NCBI RefSeq assembly: GCF_040436345.1
Contig: NC_133223.1
Location: 8,412,847-8,476,846 of the forward strand
DNA length: 64,000 nt
Reading direction: 5' to 3'
Source: Pagrus major
Lineage: Eukaryota; Chordata; Actinopteri; Spariformes; Sparidae
Shown here: positions 47,630-60,145 of the stretch, piece after piece
How the letters are laid out: the number at the start of each line of letters is the position of its first letter
Position numbering within the stretch: the first letter of the stretch is position 1
The notes under the pieces: generated by a model
The model's database searches: none
What the model saw: only the letters and a program-made list of their open reading frames with translations
Told to the model about the DNA's origin: nothing
Made by a program: the position numbers and the translations under genes

Positions 47630-50600
47630 ATGTCATCTCCAGCCGGGCTTCACTTCTCCCAGGCAGACTTCCTGGCGCGGTGGATGCCAAGTAGCACCAG
47701 AGCCGGGGTTATCCTCAACCCCTGCCTGGACTTGGTTGGCCCCTTGCGGAACACTTCTGCTGTGGAATCCCCGTCACTGGAACCAGACGACTCCTTTGCC
47801 TCAGACTTCGCCCCTCTACCCGCCTCCGCAGACAGCAGCTGCATCGGTGTGGATGGATATGGCCGATTACCTGGAGGAGAGAGGGCTGGGACTGATAGGC
47901 CAGAGAACGGTCTGTCCTCCGAGCCCCCGAGAAATTTAGATGGAGAGCTGGACAGTTTGGATGAGATGGCAAGCAAGTCCGAGGATCTGCCTGTAAGAAT
48001 GAAGCTGGAACAGGTAGGAACATTAGTGCATTTTACAATCTGGTTGTGACAATTAATACAGAAGAGATGTTCTCAGTCAGACTTACCTGACCACACCATC
48101 TGAAATAGACAGCTCTTCCCACTACCATGTAATCTGAAGGGATGGACATCTGCCTGACAATTTAACCAGAGTGTTTCCATACCTAAACAGATATTGTGAT
48201 ATATTCTATCAAAACTGGGAGAAGGTCTTCTAGCAGTTGTGGTCTGAGGCTGAGAGAACACCTTTAATTATTTTGATGTATGCCCAGCTAACAGCTCAAT
48301 ACATCAAACCAAATGGAAACAGGCCTGCAGCAATGTATTCGTCACTAATGTTATCTGCTGATGTCCTGAAAATGAGATTTGTGTGGACTCAATCAACTGT
48401 TCCCGTTTGCTTAATACCCTCATCTCATTCACACTCACTCACTCCCACACACACACACCTTGTGCTCTTCCTGCTACTCTTAGTATTTTTCTCCGAAGGC
48501 TATTTATGTCCGCACGACTCAAACAGTGTCTGAAGCGAGAGTGCATGCAAGTCAGTTAGCACTTTTAATATGTCATCTTATCAGTATGTGCAGTGTACAG
48601 TTGTGGTGGGCAGCCACAAATATAAGAAAAAGAAGAGTCTTGCTATATTGTGAGGTAAAATATAGTTTTGTGTGTTTGTGCAGTTGAGACAATGGCAGCA
48701 GCATATGCAGGAACAGCTTAAAGCCCATCAGCTGGAGGAGCTGCTGCGTCTGCAGGAGGAGCAGCAGAGGCTGCTCGGAATGATAAATGGATCGCAGGAC
48801 TGCACAGGAGGTAAAAAAGAGAAATTACCAGAATAACTGCAAATGTAAAGTAGAGTTGTACAGCAGCCAGCAAAGCCTACCCTTACTTTCATCAGATTGT
48901 TGACATGGTTGTGAAGACAAATCAGTTCTGTGTGAAATTCTAACAGTGTATGTTTCTGACAGGCACGTGGAACTCCAGAGAAGATGATCAGGATCAGAGT
49001 GTCGATACTTGCCATTTTCATGAACATGATGACACGTTTCTACCAAGCAATGGTGTGACTTTGACTGAAGACAACAGCGGAAAAGAAGATGCAGCCTTCT
49101 CTGACAGGTAAATACTATATCACATTTTATTAAGCATTAAAAAGAGACTCTCAAGAAGAGATAAACCAAGCAAGTCATGCAACAAGCACCTACGCAGCTC
49201 TTTGTATAACTGTATTTCTTGAAAGACTTGTCTGTTTGCATACATTTGCTTTGTTTGCTTTCCAGGCCTATTGAGGGTCAGAAGAAGACTTTTGAGGAGT
49301 TGTTGGAGGAGCAGCTGAGGCTGGAGGAGCAGAGGCTGAAGTCTGCCCAGCAACAGCAGGTCAGAAAATATAACAATGGCCCCTATACAAACAAATGGCC
49401 TATATAAAAATAAAAACATCAGTCAGTACTTAAACACAGTAGATAGTGTTCAAAGCTGGAGAGTTTTGAAAGCAAAGTTCTAAAGAAAGCCAATCATTTA
49501 ATTATGAGCCATTTCATTTGATTGTGTCATTGTGACATGATAATGTTATTGCAAGCAGAGTGTCTCCGTATTGGTGAATTCAAGGAAGCTTTGTGATCTT
49601 AGGCTTTAAAGTTGCTAAATGTCCAAATTCACATTATATTCACATTGTGTCTCCTCACCTGAACAGAGCCAAGATGGAGCTGAAGCTGATCAAGCTCCTC
49701 CCAAGCGGGCCTTTCTGAAGCGAGGCGAGGGTCTCTCAAGATTCACCAACAATCGTAAAACCTTGTTACCAAAAACAGAGGTGAAAAAGGACCCGAAACC
49801 ACAAGTCCAGGCCAGAGGAATGTCTCGCAGCAACTCAGAGCCTGCATCTATCCAGAGAGGGAGCACAAATGGTGTCCAGCGGCTTCCTGTCCAACGCAAA
49901 ACTGCCACGCTCAACAAGGAGAACCGACAGAGAGGTCTCAGTTCACCACCTCAGGATATTAGAGTTGAGAGTAAGACAGCTCGGACAAAAGTTTTGGGGA
50001 GTCATCAAAGGCATAACACAGAGGGATCAGAGTTGATTCAAACTGACCCAGAGGGTGGACGAACCAAACAACATCAAATGGGGCAAGTAAATGTGCAGAA
50101 TAATAGGAAAGTGGCCCTGTCAACTCAGGCTGCAAGGAACCCTGGTCATAACACACAGCCCAACCCTGTGACCAAACAGGTGGGCATGGGAAGAGGGCCA
50201 GAGAAGGCTGAAAATGATGCAGCTAAAGAGACAATTTGTTGTTCAGTAGTGGAATCAGCAGAAGGAAGAACAGGGTCAGAAGACAGAGGAGGAGTTCCCC
50301 AGGAATCGTTTGAGTTGTCGTTCCAGGAGAAGCTCAAGCGCTGGGAGTGTGACCGGCAGTTGGAAAGCATGGAGCTGGGAGAGTTTGAGTTGCTGGAAGA
50401 AGCTGCCGAGGAGCTGTCCTTCTCATCTAACTCCTCCTTTGTCATGAAGGTGCTTTATTCAACTCACGTAGCAAGTGTTAGCAACAAAACTTTATGGTAC
50501 AAGTATTCAGCATAAGCATTCTCTTAGTTGCAATATGGGGATTGCAGAAAACAACCACTTGGACTTGAGTAAAGAAAGCTAAACAGAATTTCCAGTAGTT

Positions 50601-52435
50601 ATAGACTTGATTGTGTGGATTTTTGTTCCCGGTATCGTCCCATTATATTTTACCTGTTGACTTTAGCTGTGTGGTTTTAAAGACTTTGTTCTGTACTCGC
50701 AGGTTCTTCAGATGGACCGGCTGCAGGCTGCCAGGGGGCACCATCCGCGGCGGCTCTCCTCCACCCCTATTAAGTCACCCCCCAAAGTTTCACTTCAGAG
50801 GTGCAGTAGTGTTGGTAGTATTGGTGGTTTGGCATGTAAAAGCAGTTCCATGAACTCAGAAGCATTTGTGACGAAGATAAGAGACAACACTCTGAAGAAC
50901 AAAGTGAGCATTGGTGATAAGGAGGAACAGGACAGTGGGAGAGAAGACGAGCACCTGAACTCTGATCTGTCTTCTTTAAGTGGCTCTGAATCTGAAGACC
51001 AGGAAGCGGCAGTCAAACCACATTTGTTTCCCAGCACTCGTTGCTTTCCTGCACAGTCTAACCCACCATACAACAAGCGGTCGTATCAGGACGAAGACAG
51101 TTTCAGGGATTCAGCTTCAGATGTGACGGGAGCTGATGAAAGGGAGAGTGACAGCGTCCTCAGCGTGGCTGACGAGTCCACTCTGCTAGAGGACAAAGAC
51201 GGGCACGAGGGTGGAGTTGTGTTTGACGACAATGACACGTGGAACGACCTGGAAGACACCGTCAGCAAAGCCAATAACAGTAGAGGAGTTTATTCAGTTT
51301 CGAAAGCAACGGCCAATGGAATCTCACCACCAGAGCGGACTCTGTCAAGGAAGGTGGCAACGAGCAAAGTTGTGGAGCTGGATAAGGGCACAGTTATTGT
51401 TTCCGCTAATCATGAGCCAGATCCTCCTCCTCCTCCTGCCTCCCAGCTCATGACAAGATTGTTCCCCTCCCTGAAGCCGAAGACCCAGAGTGCACCTCTC
51501 CCTCCGCCTCCTGCTGCCCTTGCTGCTCCTGAGTCCAAAAAAACAGAGGTGGAGACAGGTGAGACAAACACTTGTAGTCTTTTGAAGGTCATAACCTCCA
51601 TCAGTATTTATATTCTCAGACAGGAAGCACTTTTTCATGGCTGTTCACGAATGAATTAGATTTTTCACTGAAGCATGACAACTTAATGCAACGTTTTCGT
51701 GCTTTCATTATTAAGCTGGTTGTTATTATTCTTCAGTTAATGGATTAATTCAGGTTTCAAGATATTCAGTTTGCGATTTTGAGGCAGGTATTGATATTAT
51801 AATTTTTGTTTAAGTAATTCTTACATCTAGAGAGCTGGTGCCAGTGAATGTTAGCATTTTTGATTGCTAAATGACTTGTACGATTGATCATGTATCAAAA
51901 TAATTTTTTGTTGATCTACTAATGATTCCAACACAACATGTCAACAACATCTTTCTTCTACTTTTTCTTTGTACTGTAAAGTTTACAGAACCAAATCCAA
52001 CAATACCCTCAGTACCTTTTAAAAAACTACACATATGCATGGGACAGATTCTAATGATCTGTCACTCTTGTGCCATGTAAAGTATATTTAATCTGAAACA
52101 CTTTTGTGTTTTGAGCCCTGAGACCACATCGGTTAAACCTCAAAGGATTGTGAGAAGAATAATTTTGCTGACTGGTGATTTTTGCCACAGCAGAGAGCAG
52201 AGAGTGAAACAGACTTGAGGTAATGTGTGTATTTTTGTGTGTCCTTGTCCACAGGCCAGCAGGTTCAGTCTAGACTGCTGAGGGAGAGACTGGTTGAGCT
52301 GGAGATTGAGATTGAGAGATTCAAGAAGGAGAATGCTGCGCTCGCCAAACTCAGACAGGAGAATGAGAAAAACCAGGAAAATCTCAGGTGATACATCTGC
52401 TTATACTCAGTGTGTCGTGTGTGTGTGTGGTCATG

Positions 52436-52472
<37 letters not shown>

Positions 52473-55400
52473 CATTGTGGATATTTTGTGGATCCAGTTT
52501 TTTTATGTCAGTGGGACTTCCTGGTAAAATAAAGATAAAATAGATACATATTGTTGTTAAACACCCAAAGTTAATCTTTCAACTTCCCGTTTGATGCTGT
52601 TTTTACATTTTTTGGATTTTCATTTTTATTAATTTTACGTGTGCCGGTATTACGATGAAGTGAGGCGATCCCTTACAAATCAAAATCAAAATGTTGTGGC
52701 AATCCCAACTATGTCTTTTAAGATTCATCCTTGCACAAGTATACAATTCTGTTCCAGGTTCAGAGGTTCTGACATCTCTGAATGAGTCATGCCAGCATTC
52801 CACAGATCATTAACTGTGTAATAGTTTGCTTACACTATAGAATTTGACAAAAACATATGTTACAAAAAAACAGACGTCTTTTTTTGTTTTGTTTTTACGA
52901 TCAAGAGACCTGACAACATTTTAGGAGACTGTGAATGATGAACACTCAATCAATTGGGTGATTCTCTTCAAATGTACATCCACTTCTTTAACTTCTTTAA
53001 TCATGTCCAGTTTTGGGAACAGATATTTTGATGAATTATGGGTTTGTGTCTACTGGGCTGTTTGATTTATGTCTGCTTTATTGTTATTTTCGTAGGAAAG
53101 AGCTTTTGGAGTTTGAGCAGATAAAAGCAGAGGAGCTGGCCAAGTTTGAGGAGTACAAGAAGGAGGAGAACAGGAAGCTGCAGAAGGAGCGTAAACTGTT
53201 TGAGAAGCATGCATCAGCCGCCAGAGCCATCCCCGACAAGAAAGAACGAGAAGAGATCCAGGTGACCCAGGATCAAAACTTGTACCATATCAGCAATGTA
53301 TATTTTAATAATCTGGAATAATAAAACCAGTGAATTATTTAAAATGACATGTACATGCACACAATGTGAAACAATTCAATGATCAGTTGACTCATCCCTC
53401 CAAAAATGAAGTTCTGACTATAAAAAGAAGCTATTGTCTGTCGAATCTTGAAAAAGGCTGAACTCTCCTTGAATCTGTCCTTGTCCTCCCTGCCAGGCGT
53501 TGAAGCAGCAGCTGCTCTCCCTGCAGGAGGAGGTGAGGGGGAAGGAGAGTCGCTGGGCCTCCACACAGAGCCGGCTGAGGCAACAGATCGACTCGCTCAG
53601 ACAGGAGAACACTTCTCTCCAAGACGAGGTACCCCCCTGACCTCTGACCCTTTCGCCCCATTCACACCTGGCATTATCTGGCCATGCATAAGTTGTGTTT
53701 CTAAGCATACCTTCTTCTTTTAATTCAAGATTCAAATGATGGAAAAGCTCCGGCTCAGCACCTGGAAGAAAAACCCTGTCAGTGCAGAAAAGGACAAAGA
53801 ACCCAAAGACAGTCCCAGAATGTTTGAGAACAACGTGTCAGCTGTGACCAAAGGAGTGAAATTTGCTGTGAGCATGTTTATATTTTTTATTGGTTATTTT
53901 CACCTTCTCTGAGTCACATTTCTCAATTTTATGATCACAAAAAATATACTCAGACTTAATTGATTATATTGAAACTGAAATCAGCCATTTCAAATCAGTG
54001 ACTAGGACAGTGTGGGAAGAATAATGGGTCCATAATACTTATTTTTGATTTGTGTTATCTTTGCACTTAAAGCGACTCATCATGTCTCTTTGATGGTCCC
54101 CAGTCTTTCATTGACCAAATGTCACTTTAATTCCAATTATCTCTTCAGATTTTTTTTTGCATCTTTGTATAATAATTAAATCACAAGTTCTCTGTCGTTG
54201 TTATCAGAGTCCACTTGACTCAAGAGGATGCAGCACAATCAGCAGCAGCCCTCCACAGAGCAGCACTGCTGCAGCCACCAGAAGAGGCTCCAGGGAGAGC
54301 AGTCAGGCTGCTACAGGTACGGTTTCTACTGCTTAGTTACAGGTTTTTGCAGACTTTGAAGTACTTATCATAGATATTTTAACAAGGGATCACATGATCA
54401 CTTTCTTGTATGTAAAAGGTGTTGCGTGTAGTGATGACCCAACAGAAAATTATCATCCAACTCATCAGTTCCCCTTCAGCTTTATGGAACATCATAGTGA
54501 CTTTCAGCTCATAAATTTTGATTTTCCAGCTCACCACTTTACCATTTTGGTTCACTCTCACTGTTCTTAGCGTGTCATTTTTCGCTGCAGCAGGAAGCTT
54601 TGCTCAGTAACAAAAGCTCTGATAAACCCACTGTACACTACCTGCTCAGCACCAAACAGCAGCCAAACACAATTCGAGACTAGTGGAGCATTTGACAGCT
54701 AAAGAGACAGATATTTCCTAACGAGTAGGTTTGAGACCAGAAAGGAAGTAAAAGGAGAGTAAAGGACTGGACACGTGGTTGGACTGGACACTGCTCCAAA
54801 TGAATGATAATGTTACTCTGTATTTGATAGATGAGTTATTAGGTAACTCTTTTCTCTTTGATAATATGTCAGTGTCGAACTTACAGCATGTTTTTTACTG
54901 CCCCTGAGTGCACATACTAATCAGTTACTGCAGGTTTAAATTTTTTTTGACAGGTAGAAAAATGGCCGGTTTTATAATGTTTGTGGAAAATAAGTCCTCT
55001 GACTTTTAGTAACGGGTTCCTTTATGTTGGTGTTCAGTGTTTACTGAAGTTAATCTCAATCAACCCTTGATTTATAAAAGTTTGATGTTGGAACCAATTT
55101 TCTAGTAGTTGAGAATGATTAACATTTTTCTGTTTTGTGTTGACTGTCAGCAGGGATGAAGAGCAGCCTGAGGAGGCCAGGCTCCTTTTCCTCGGCCTCC
55201 TCTTCGTCCTCATTGCCTGGCAGGAGGACCGAGGAGAGGTCGACACCCGCCAGCAAGAGTCAGGACAAATCTCCAAACCAAGAACACTCAAACGACTGCT
55301 CTCCGGTGAGAGACGTTGTTAGTGCTGTCCTCTCTCTGGTGTAACAAATCTGTATAAATGTATTATAGATGTAATGTGTATTGGAAAACTAGCTAAAGCT

Positions 55401-58400
55401 AATTTACAGCTTCTGATCCTGTTCAGAGTCTGTTGACAGTGGTGTGGTGGTCAGTTCAGCCAGTCACCATGTTTATTTACCTTCTTATTCTGTTCAAGCC
55501 AGAGAGCTGCTGGAGCCTGGACATGCTGCTGTCTTTCAGGGCTCAGTCACCACAGCCATGTTTAATTCTTTGCTTTTTTTTTATTATATTATTATTGTAG
55601 AAAAGAGATTCTCTGCCAAAAGAACCAGAGTCCAGTGAGGCTGAAGAGGCAGAAGAAGCTCAGGAGGTTATCACACATCCTGATGGAAAGGTGAGAAAGT
55701 GGAAAGATGTCATTGGACTCGGTCAAAATAATCTATAGTGTGTTTACTCATGCCAGTAAAGGAACATGTCCCCCAGAGCAACAGTGTGGCTCATTGATCG
55801 TTTGTGGGCATCAGTGGAGCACTATTGCACAGAATGGCAGAGAATAAGATTTATCAGGCTTCAAATATACAGAAAAACGTATACATACATTTAGTGTTGT
55901 TTTGGGGCTTTTCACTTGATTCTCACTGAGCAAAAACATATCCAAAAGACGTTAACTCCATGTCTTTGCTGACCTTGTAAAATTTGAACGTCATACAAGA
56001 TTTTCATTTTGTATTTGTACTTTATGTATTCTTTAGACATCTGTGACTGAAGTCGAAAACATGTCTGAAATAACAGCGTAGAAACTTTCATTTTGAACCC
56101 TGTGAGGACGTCACTTGGACATCAAAAGTGAACGTTGAAAAGATGTCAGAAGAACTTTCATTCTGGTTCTCCAGTGGAAGTCTTTTCAACTTTGTGAAAG
56201 ACGTTAACTTGCCGTCTTTTGGATGTTTTTGCTCAGTGGGTTTGTTGACAGTAAAATAGAGAATAATCCCAGACTTATCCCTTAACTTGGGATGTAATAT
56301 TTCTCAGAATAGGTAATCAAACAAAGTATTTAATGAGATAATCAAGATAAAGTATCATAGTAAAAGTATTAGCGGTAATAATAACATAAATATTTATGAT
56401 ATTCTTAGATATAGATATTTAAAGTTAGTTCAATATGACCAATGTTAAAATGTTTTTTAAGAGGTAAATACTGCAGATAGTAACTATATCAGACACTTTG
56501 CAAAACTTCACATTAAAAACTCACATTGTCAGTGAGTTTGTTTGGTGTGATTGATGATAACTAGAATGTGCTGATAAAACCTGGTCGCGATCCTTCCAGA
56601 TCGAGAAGGTTCTGGCCGGCGGTGATCGTCTTATTACCTTCCCCAACGGGACCAGGAAGGAGGTTTCAGCAGACGGACTGACGGTCAAAGTCACCTTCTT
56701 CAACGGAGACACCAAACAGATCACAGCTGACCAGAGAGTGGTGAGACATTTACATTTTGTCCAAAGTGACTCACAATAACTGCGTTCAGCCTCCGTATCC
56801 AGACAAATAAGTGAGTGTGTGTGTAGTGGTACAGTGAGCCAGGGAACGTTTGCTGAGTAAGCTTTTTGATAGTTAAAAATATTCACTGTGTTCCTGGGAG
56901 CTGTTGGACCTGATGCACCATGCTCAGATGTAGAATTGTTGAAGGAGGGTTGGTGGTATCTGACTAACCTTTCCCACTCTGATTTTCTTGGTTGAGATTT
57001 AAACACAGGAGAACCAGATGTAGTCAACAAGCTCCTAAAAAAATGACGATGATGCAATGATCCACCTTCAAGGTCTTCATTGTTTTCTCCTGCGCCTGAA
57101 CACAGTTGGGGTTCAGTGTGCAAACCACCAACCTTCTTTGTGGAGATTTGAACACAAATATGCTCCTTGTGTAAATAATTAACAATAAACAGATTATAAA
57201 TTACCATTATTCATATCAGCTAAACAGACTGATTACAGGAAATAGATTTGTTCTTTTGAAGTGATTGATGGCACCTCGTTAAAATAAATTGTTGTGCTTA
57301 AAGGGCAGCGTGTGTCTTTAGTCTTGGAATAAAAAATTGCCTTACGTAGACTAAATATTTTACGTTTTCTAATGAAGCTGATTATGTACTTATATTGGTT
57401 TTTGAAGACTTCATTATTATGGAAACTTATTTCAGTGTTAAGGAAGAGAAGGTTGCAAGCACTCTAAGAAGCCTATAAATAAAAACTCTTGGCTGTGACG
57501 TTATGTGGACATTGAGTTCATCTTAAATTGAAGTTTTAACCTCCTAAACTCAGGATGTGAATTTGATTGAATTTGAGAGCTCACAGTTGAACTTGAGCAG
57601 TCTCCTGTGAAATAAGATAAACATAAGGAGCACATCTGTTACCCATCTGAATGTATCTACTCAGTAGATTCTACTGGGGACACTTTTAACACGACTCTGC
57701 TCCTTGTGCTCAGATCTACTACTACGCTGAAGCCCAGACGACACACATCACCTATCCAGATGGGATGGAGGTGCTGCACTTCCCCAACAACCAGACTGGT
57801 GAGAGCAGATGCTCACTCTAGAGTGAGCAGTTAGTTGAGATTTTGTTGCACATTTGTAAAATGTGATCATGGATCATTTTTGACACTCAGAGGGTACTTA
57901 TTGTGCGCCATATAATAAATAAGGAGTGATTTTGGCAGCGGTGGAAGAAGAACTCAGATCTTTTACTTAAGTAAAATTAGTAATACCACTAATGTTGCCT
58001 GGTCTATAATATGTTAGAAAATAGTGAAAAGCCCAGCGCTCACAGTGATGTCTCCAAATATCTAATTTTATCTGACACGCAGTCTAACATGCAAAGGTAT
58101 TTGTTTACTTCCATAAATGAGAAATAAATCCTACAAAATACTGGAATATTTTGACTTTTTTTCTTTGACCCTTCTCAAAATTATTGATCAGTTCTCAAAG
58201 TAGTAGTTGCAGATTATTTTTCTGTTGATCAGCTAATCACTAAAATTGATGCCTCAGTGTGTAAGGATCAATGTAATGGTTGTAAATATCGCTTTCAAAT
58301 AAACCGGTAAAAATTCAACATTTCCCTCTCAGATGTAGTGTAGTAGAAGTATAAAGTAGGAGAACATGAGAGTCCATCACTGGAGTTTGTCACAGCCCAG

Positions 58401-59061
58401 TTATCAGGTTGTTTTATTTTACTTTATTAATCCAGTTTACAAGTGGTTTGAAAAACAACAATTTTATACCTATCCTGGCTTCACTTGTAAATTGATTGCG
58501 CTGAAAATTAAGTCAAAAAACAAAAAAACAGGTTTTGAGTGCAAAAGTGCAAATCAGTCATGATCACTTCACAGTTATGATGGCAATGTATTGTACATTA
58601 CACTTTGTTTTATTTCTGCTCCAGAAAAGCATTTCCCAGATGGCCGTAAGGAAATCACCTTCCCAGACCAGACAGTCAAGAACCTGTTTCCCAATGGCAG
58701 AGAGGAGAGCGTGCTGACAGATGGCACCATCATACAGGTCAACCCGTAAGTAGAGACCACAGCGCCTGTTTGTCTCTCTGCCTCTGTCGTTTGTTGAGTT
58801 TATTTCTATGTTCAAGTCTCACCTTGATTGAAAACTAACTGGGTGTGAATGTGTGCTGCCTCTCTCAGGGACGGCACCAAGGAGATCCTTTTCAACACAG
58901 GCCAGAAGGAGATCCACACGGCAGACTACAAGAGGAGGGAGTATCCAGACGGCACCGTGAAGACGGTCTACACTGACGGCAAGCAGGAGACACGCTACCC
59001 CAATGGACGGCTCAGGATCAAAGACAAAGATGGCAACGTCATCGTGGACAACAGAGCGTAG
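47630..59061 (+). CDS. cenpj: centromere protein J / CPAP, centriole-length regulator (17 coding exons, 1283 aa)
   Basis: CPAP/SAS-4 recruits and caps tubulin during procentriole elongation and binds STIL through its C-terminal G-box. Exons: 47630-48013, 48684-48810, 48963-49107, 49266-49359, 49667-50449, 50703-51558, 52255-52387, 53096-53261, 53497-53628, 53730-53867, 54208-54316, 55151-55305, 55601-55690, 56600-56740, 57714-57798, 58625-58745, 58869-59061 (3852 bp, stop TAG). Visible parts: a Gln/Glu/Leu coiled coil in exons 2-4; the PN2-3 tubulin-binding motif [11 protein letters not shown] (268-278, F276 matching the human tubulin-contact Phe); a long coiled coil about 797-985; and the TCP10-type G-box beta repeats about 1065-1283 ([29 protein letters not shown]). 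Human CENPJ is 1338 aa. A non-coding exon probably ends at 47099. The 3' UTR runs to about 60145. Confidence 0.95.
51770..51935. repeat. dispersed repeat (cenpj intron 7)
   Basis: gagctggtgccagtgaatgt, then gcatttttgattgctaaatg and ttgttgatctactaatg match from memory the same teleost family as 57990-58250. Confidence 0.45.
52437..52471. repeat. (GT)n microsatellite
   Basis: Pure GT run about 50 bases downstream of the cenpj exon ending at 52387, with a further gtgtgtgtgt block just before it at about 52417. Confidence 0.9.
55924..56238. mobile_element. 315-bp inverted-terminal-repeat element (cenpj intron 14 of the coding set)
   Basis: Starts CACTGAGCAAAAACATATCC and continues AAAAGACGTTAAC. 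Ends GTCTTTTGGATGTTTTTGC then TCAGTG. The ends are inverted copies of about 27 bp with small indels. Internally AACGT/GACGT motifs recur. No transposase; superfamily not assigned (CACTG ends hint at a CACTA-like element, unproven). Confidence 0.65.
57934..58372. repeat. composite teleost dispersed repeat (cenpj intron before exon at 58625)
   Basis: Begins ggtggaagaagaactcagat then cttttacttaagtaaa, and closes with tgtagtgtagtagaagtata and aagtag. Both ends match from memory one very common teleost element. The middle (57990-58250) is a second family, with gcagattatttttctgttga, so it may be a nested insertion. Confidence 0.5.
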
Positions 59062-59489
59062 AGACAGTCTCTCACAGTTAAAGATTTCGGGATCCTAAGG
59101 CTGATTTCAGAACTATGATTCCCAAAGACTTGCAAAAAGTCTCAAACAAGTCAGACTCGGTGGAATCACTTGTCTCTCTTGCTCCCCCCTAATGAAATCA
59201 GCTGTGTTGGTATGCAGAGCCTTTAAAATCACTCTCCAGATGGACACATCTCAGCTGCTACACCTACACTACGTTCCTTCTGTATGGCAGCCGATGTGTT
59301 GTAAACACTTTTTTACATTAGATTCAGTGAAACATGTCACATCTTCTTGAAGTTTGGCAAATGTGTCGAATGCAATTCTGTTCACATAAGTTATTTACTC
59401 ATTTATGTTTATTTGCACGTTACCACCACCGATTGTAACTTGGTGTAACTGAACAGACAGAACAGAGCTCTCAAGATGTTGCTCTGCAG

Positions 59490-59785
59490 TGCTACTAGTG
59501 GTTAAAAACTCCACAGGGACCTTCAGACTTTTTACATGTGTGTTCTCGTGCACAGGTGGCGGAGCCAGAAATGAAATGTAGCAATGTGCCAACAAAGGCA
59601 GGACTGCTGGCATTAACATGGATGTAAACAATATGGATTTCAATCATTTAAGAAAAAACTGGCTTCACAATGTTTAATGAGGAAGGAAATGCATTCAGTA
59701 TATTCATTTGACTTCAAAGACACAAACAAAACTTTTCCTGAACAAAAACTTTGCAAGAAAACTCAACAAGGCACCTTTAATGTAT
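59490..59785. repeat. dispersed repeat in cenpj 3' UTR
   Basis: Second copy of the family at 27130-27540 (acaggtggcgg, caacaaag, atggatgtaaacaatatg, caaggcacctttaa). If the cenpj poly(A) site at 60123 is used, this copy is part of the mRNA. Confidence 0.45.
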
Positions 59786-60122
59786 TTAAGTGATGTAAAG
59801 AATGTTTCAGGTCTAAAAAGGTGTATATATATTTTGCAGTGAAGTCCCTTCTTACTTCTGTTTGACAGTCTTGTTTGTAGCAGGATGTTTTGGCCCATTA
59901 CCTACCACCAGACCTCATTCAGTCTTATTGTTTAAATATTAACATTCATAACTCAATGTTTACATTTTCAGTGAAGGCCTGGGAGAAGAAATGCTGAACA
60001 GAAACAAAATGTGACCTGTGCAGCAGTGTTTTTCTGTTTTAAATGTTTGTTTACAACTATTTTAATTTGTAAAAATTTTAAATACATATTTATTTTCTTA
60101 GCTGACTGTACATTTTTTGTAA

Positions 60123-60128
60123 AATAAA
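60123..60128 (+). terminator. cenpj: cenpj poly(A) signal AATAAA
   Basis: AATAAA about 1.06 kb after the cenpj stop, followed by a T-rich stretch (cctttttttcc) suited to a downstream element. The intervening 3' UTR (59062-60145) contains a dispersed repeat copy at about 59490-59785. Confidence 0.6.
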
Positions 60129-60145
60129 TTTTAACCTTTTTTTCC

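Noticed and set aside
47619-47939. 106-codon plus frame and two minus frames over the first cenpj exon
   Set aside because: The frame from 47630 gives the conserved cenpj N-terminus and joins the next exon; the others do not.
56521-57207. 228-codon minus frame
   Set aside because: It is antisense to the cenpj G-box exon (56600-56740) and runs into its intron; no domain, no splice context, composition like random intron.
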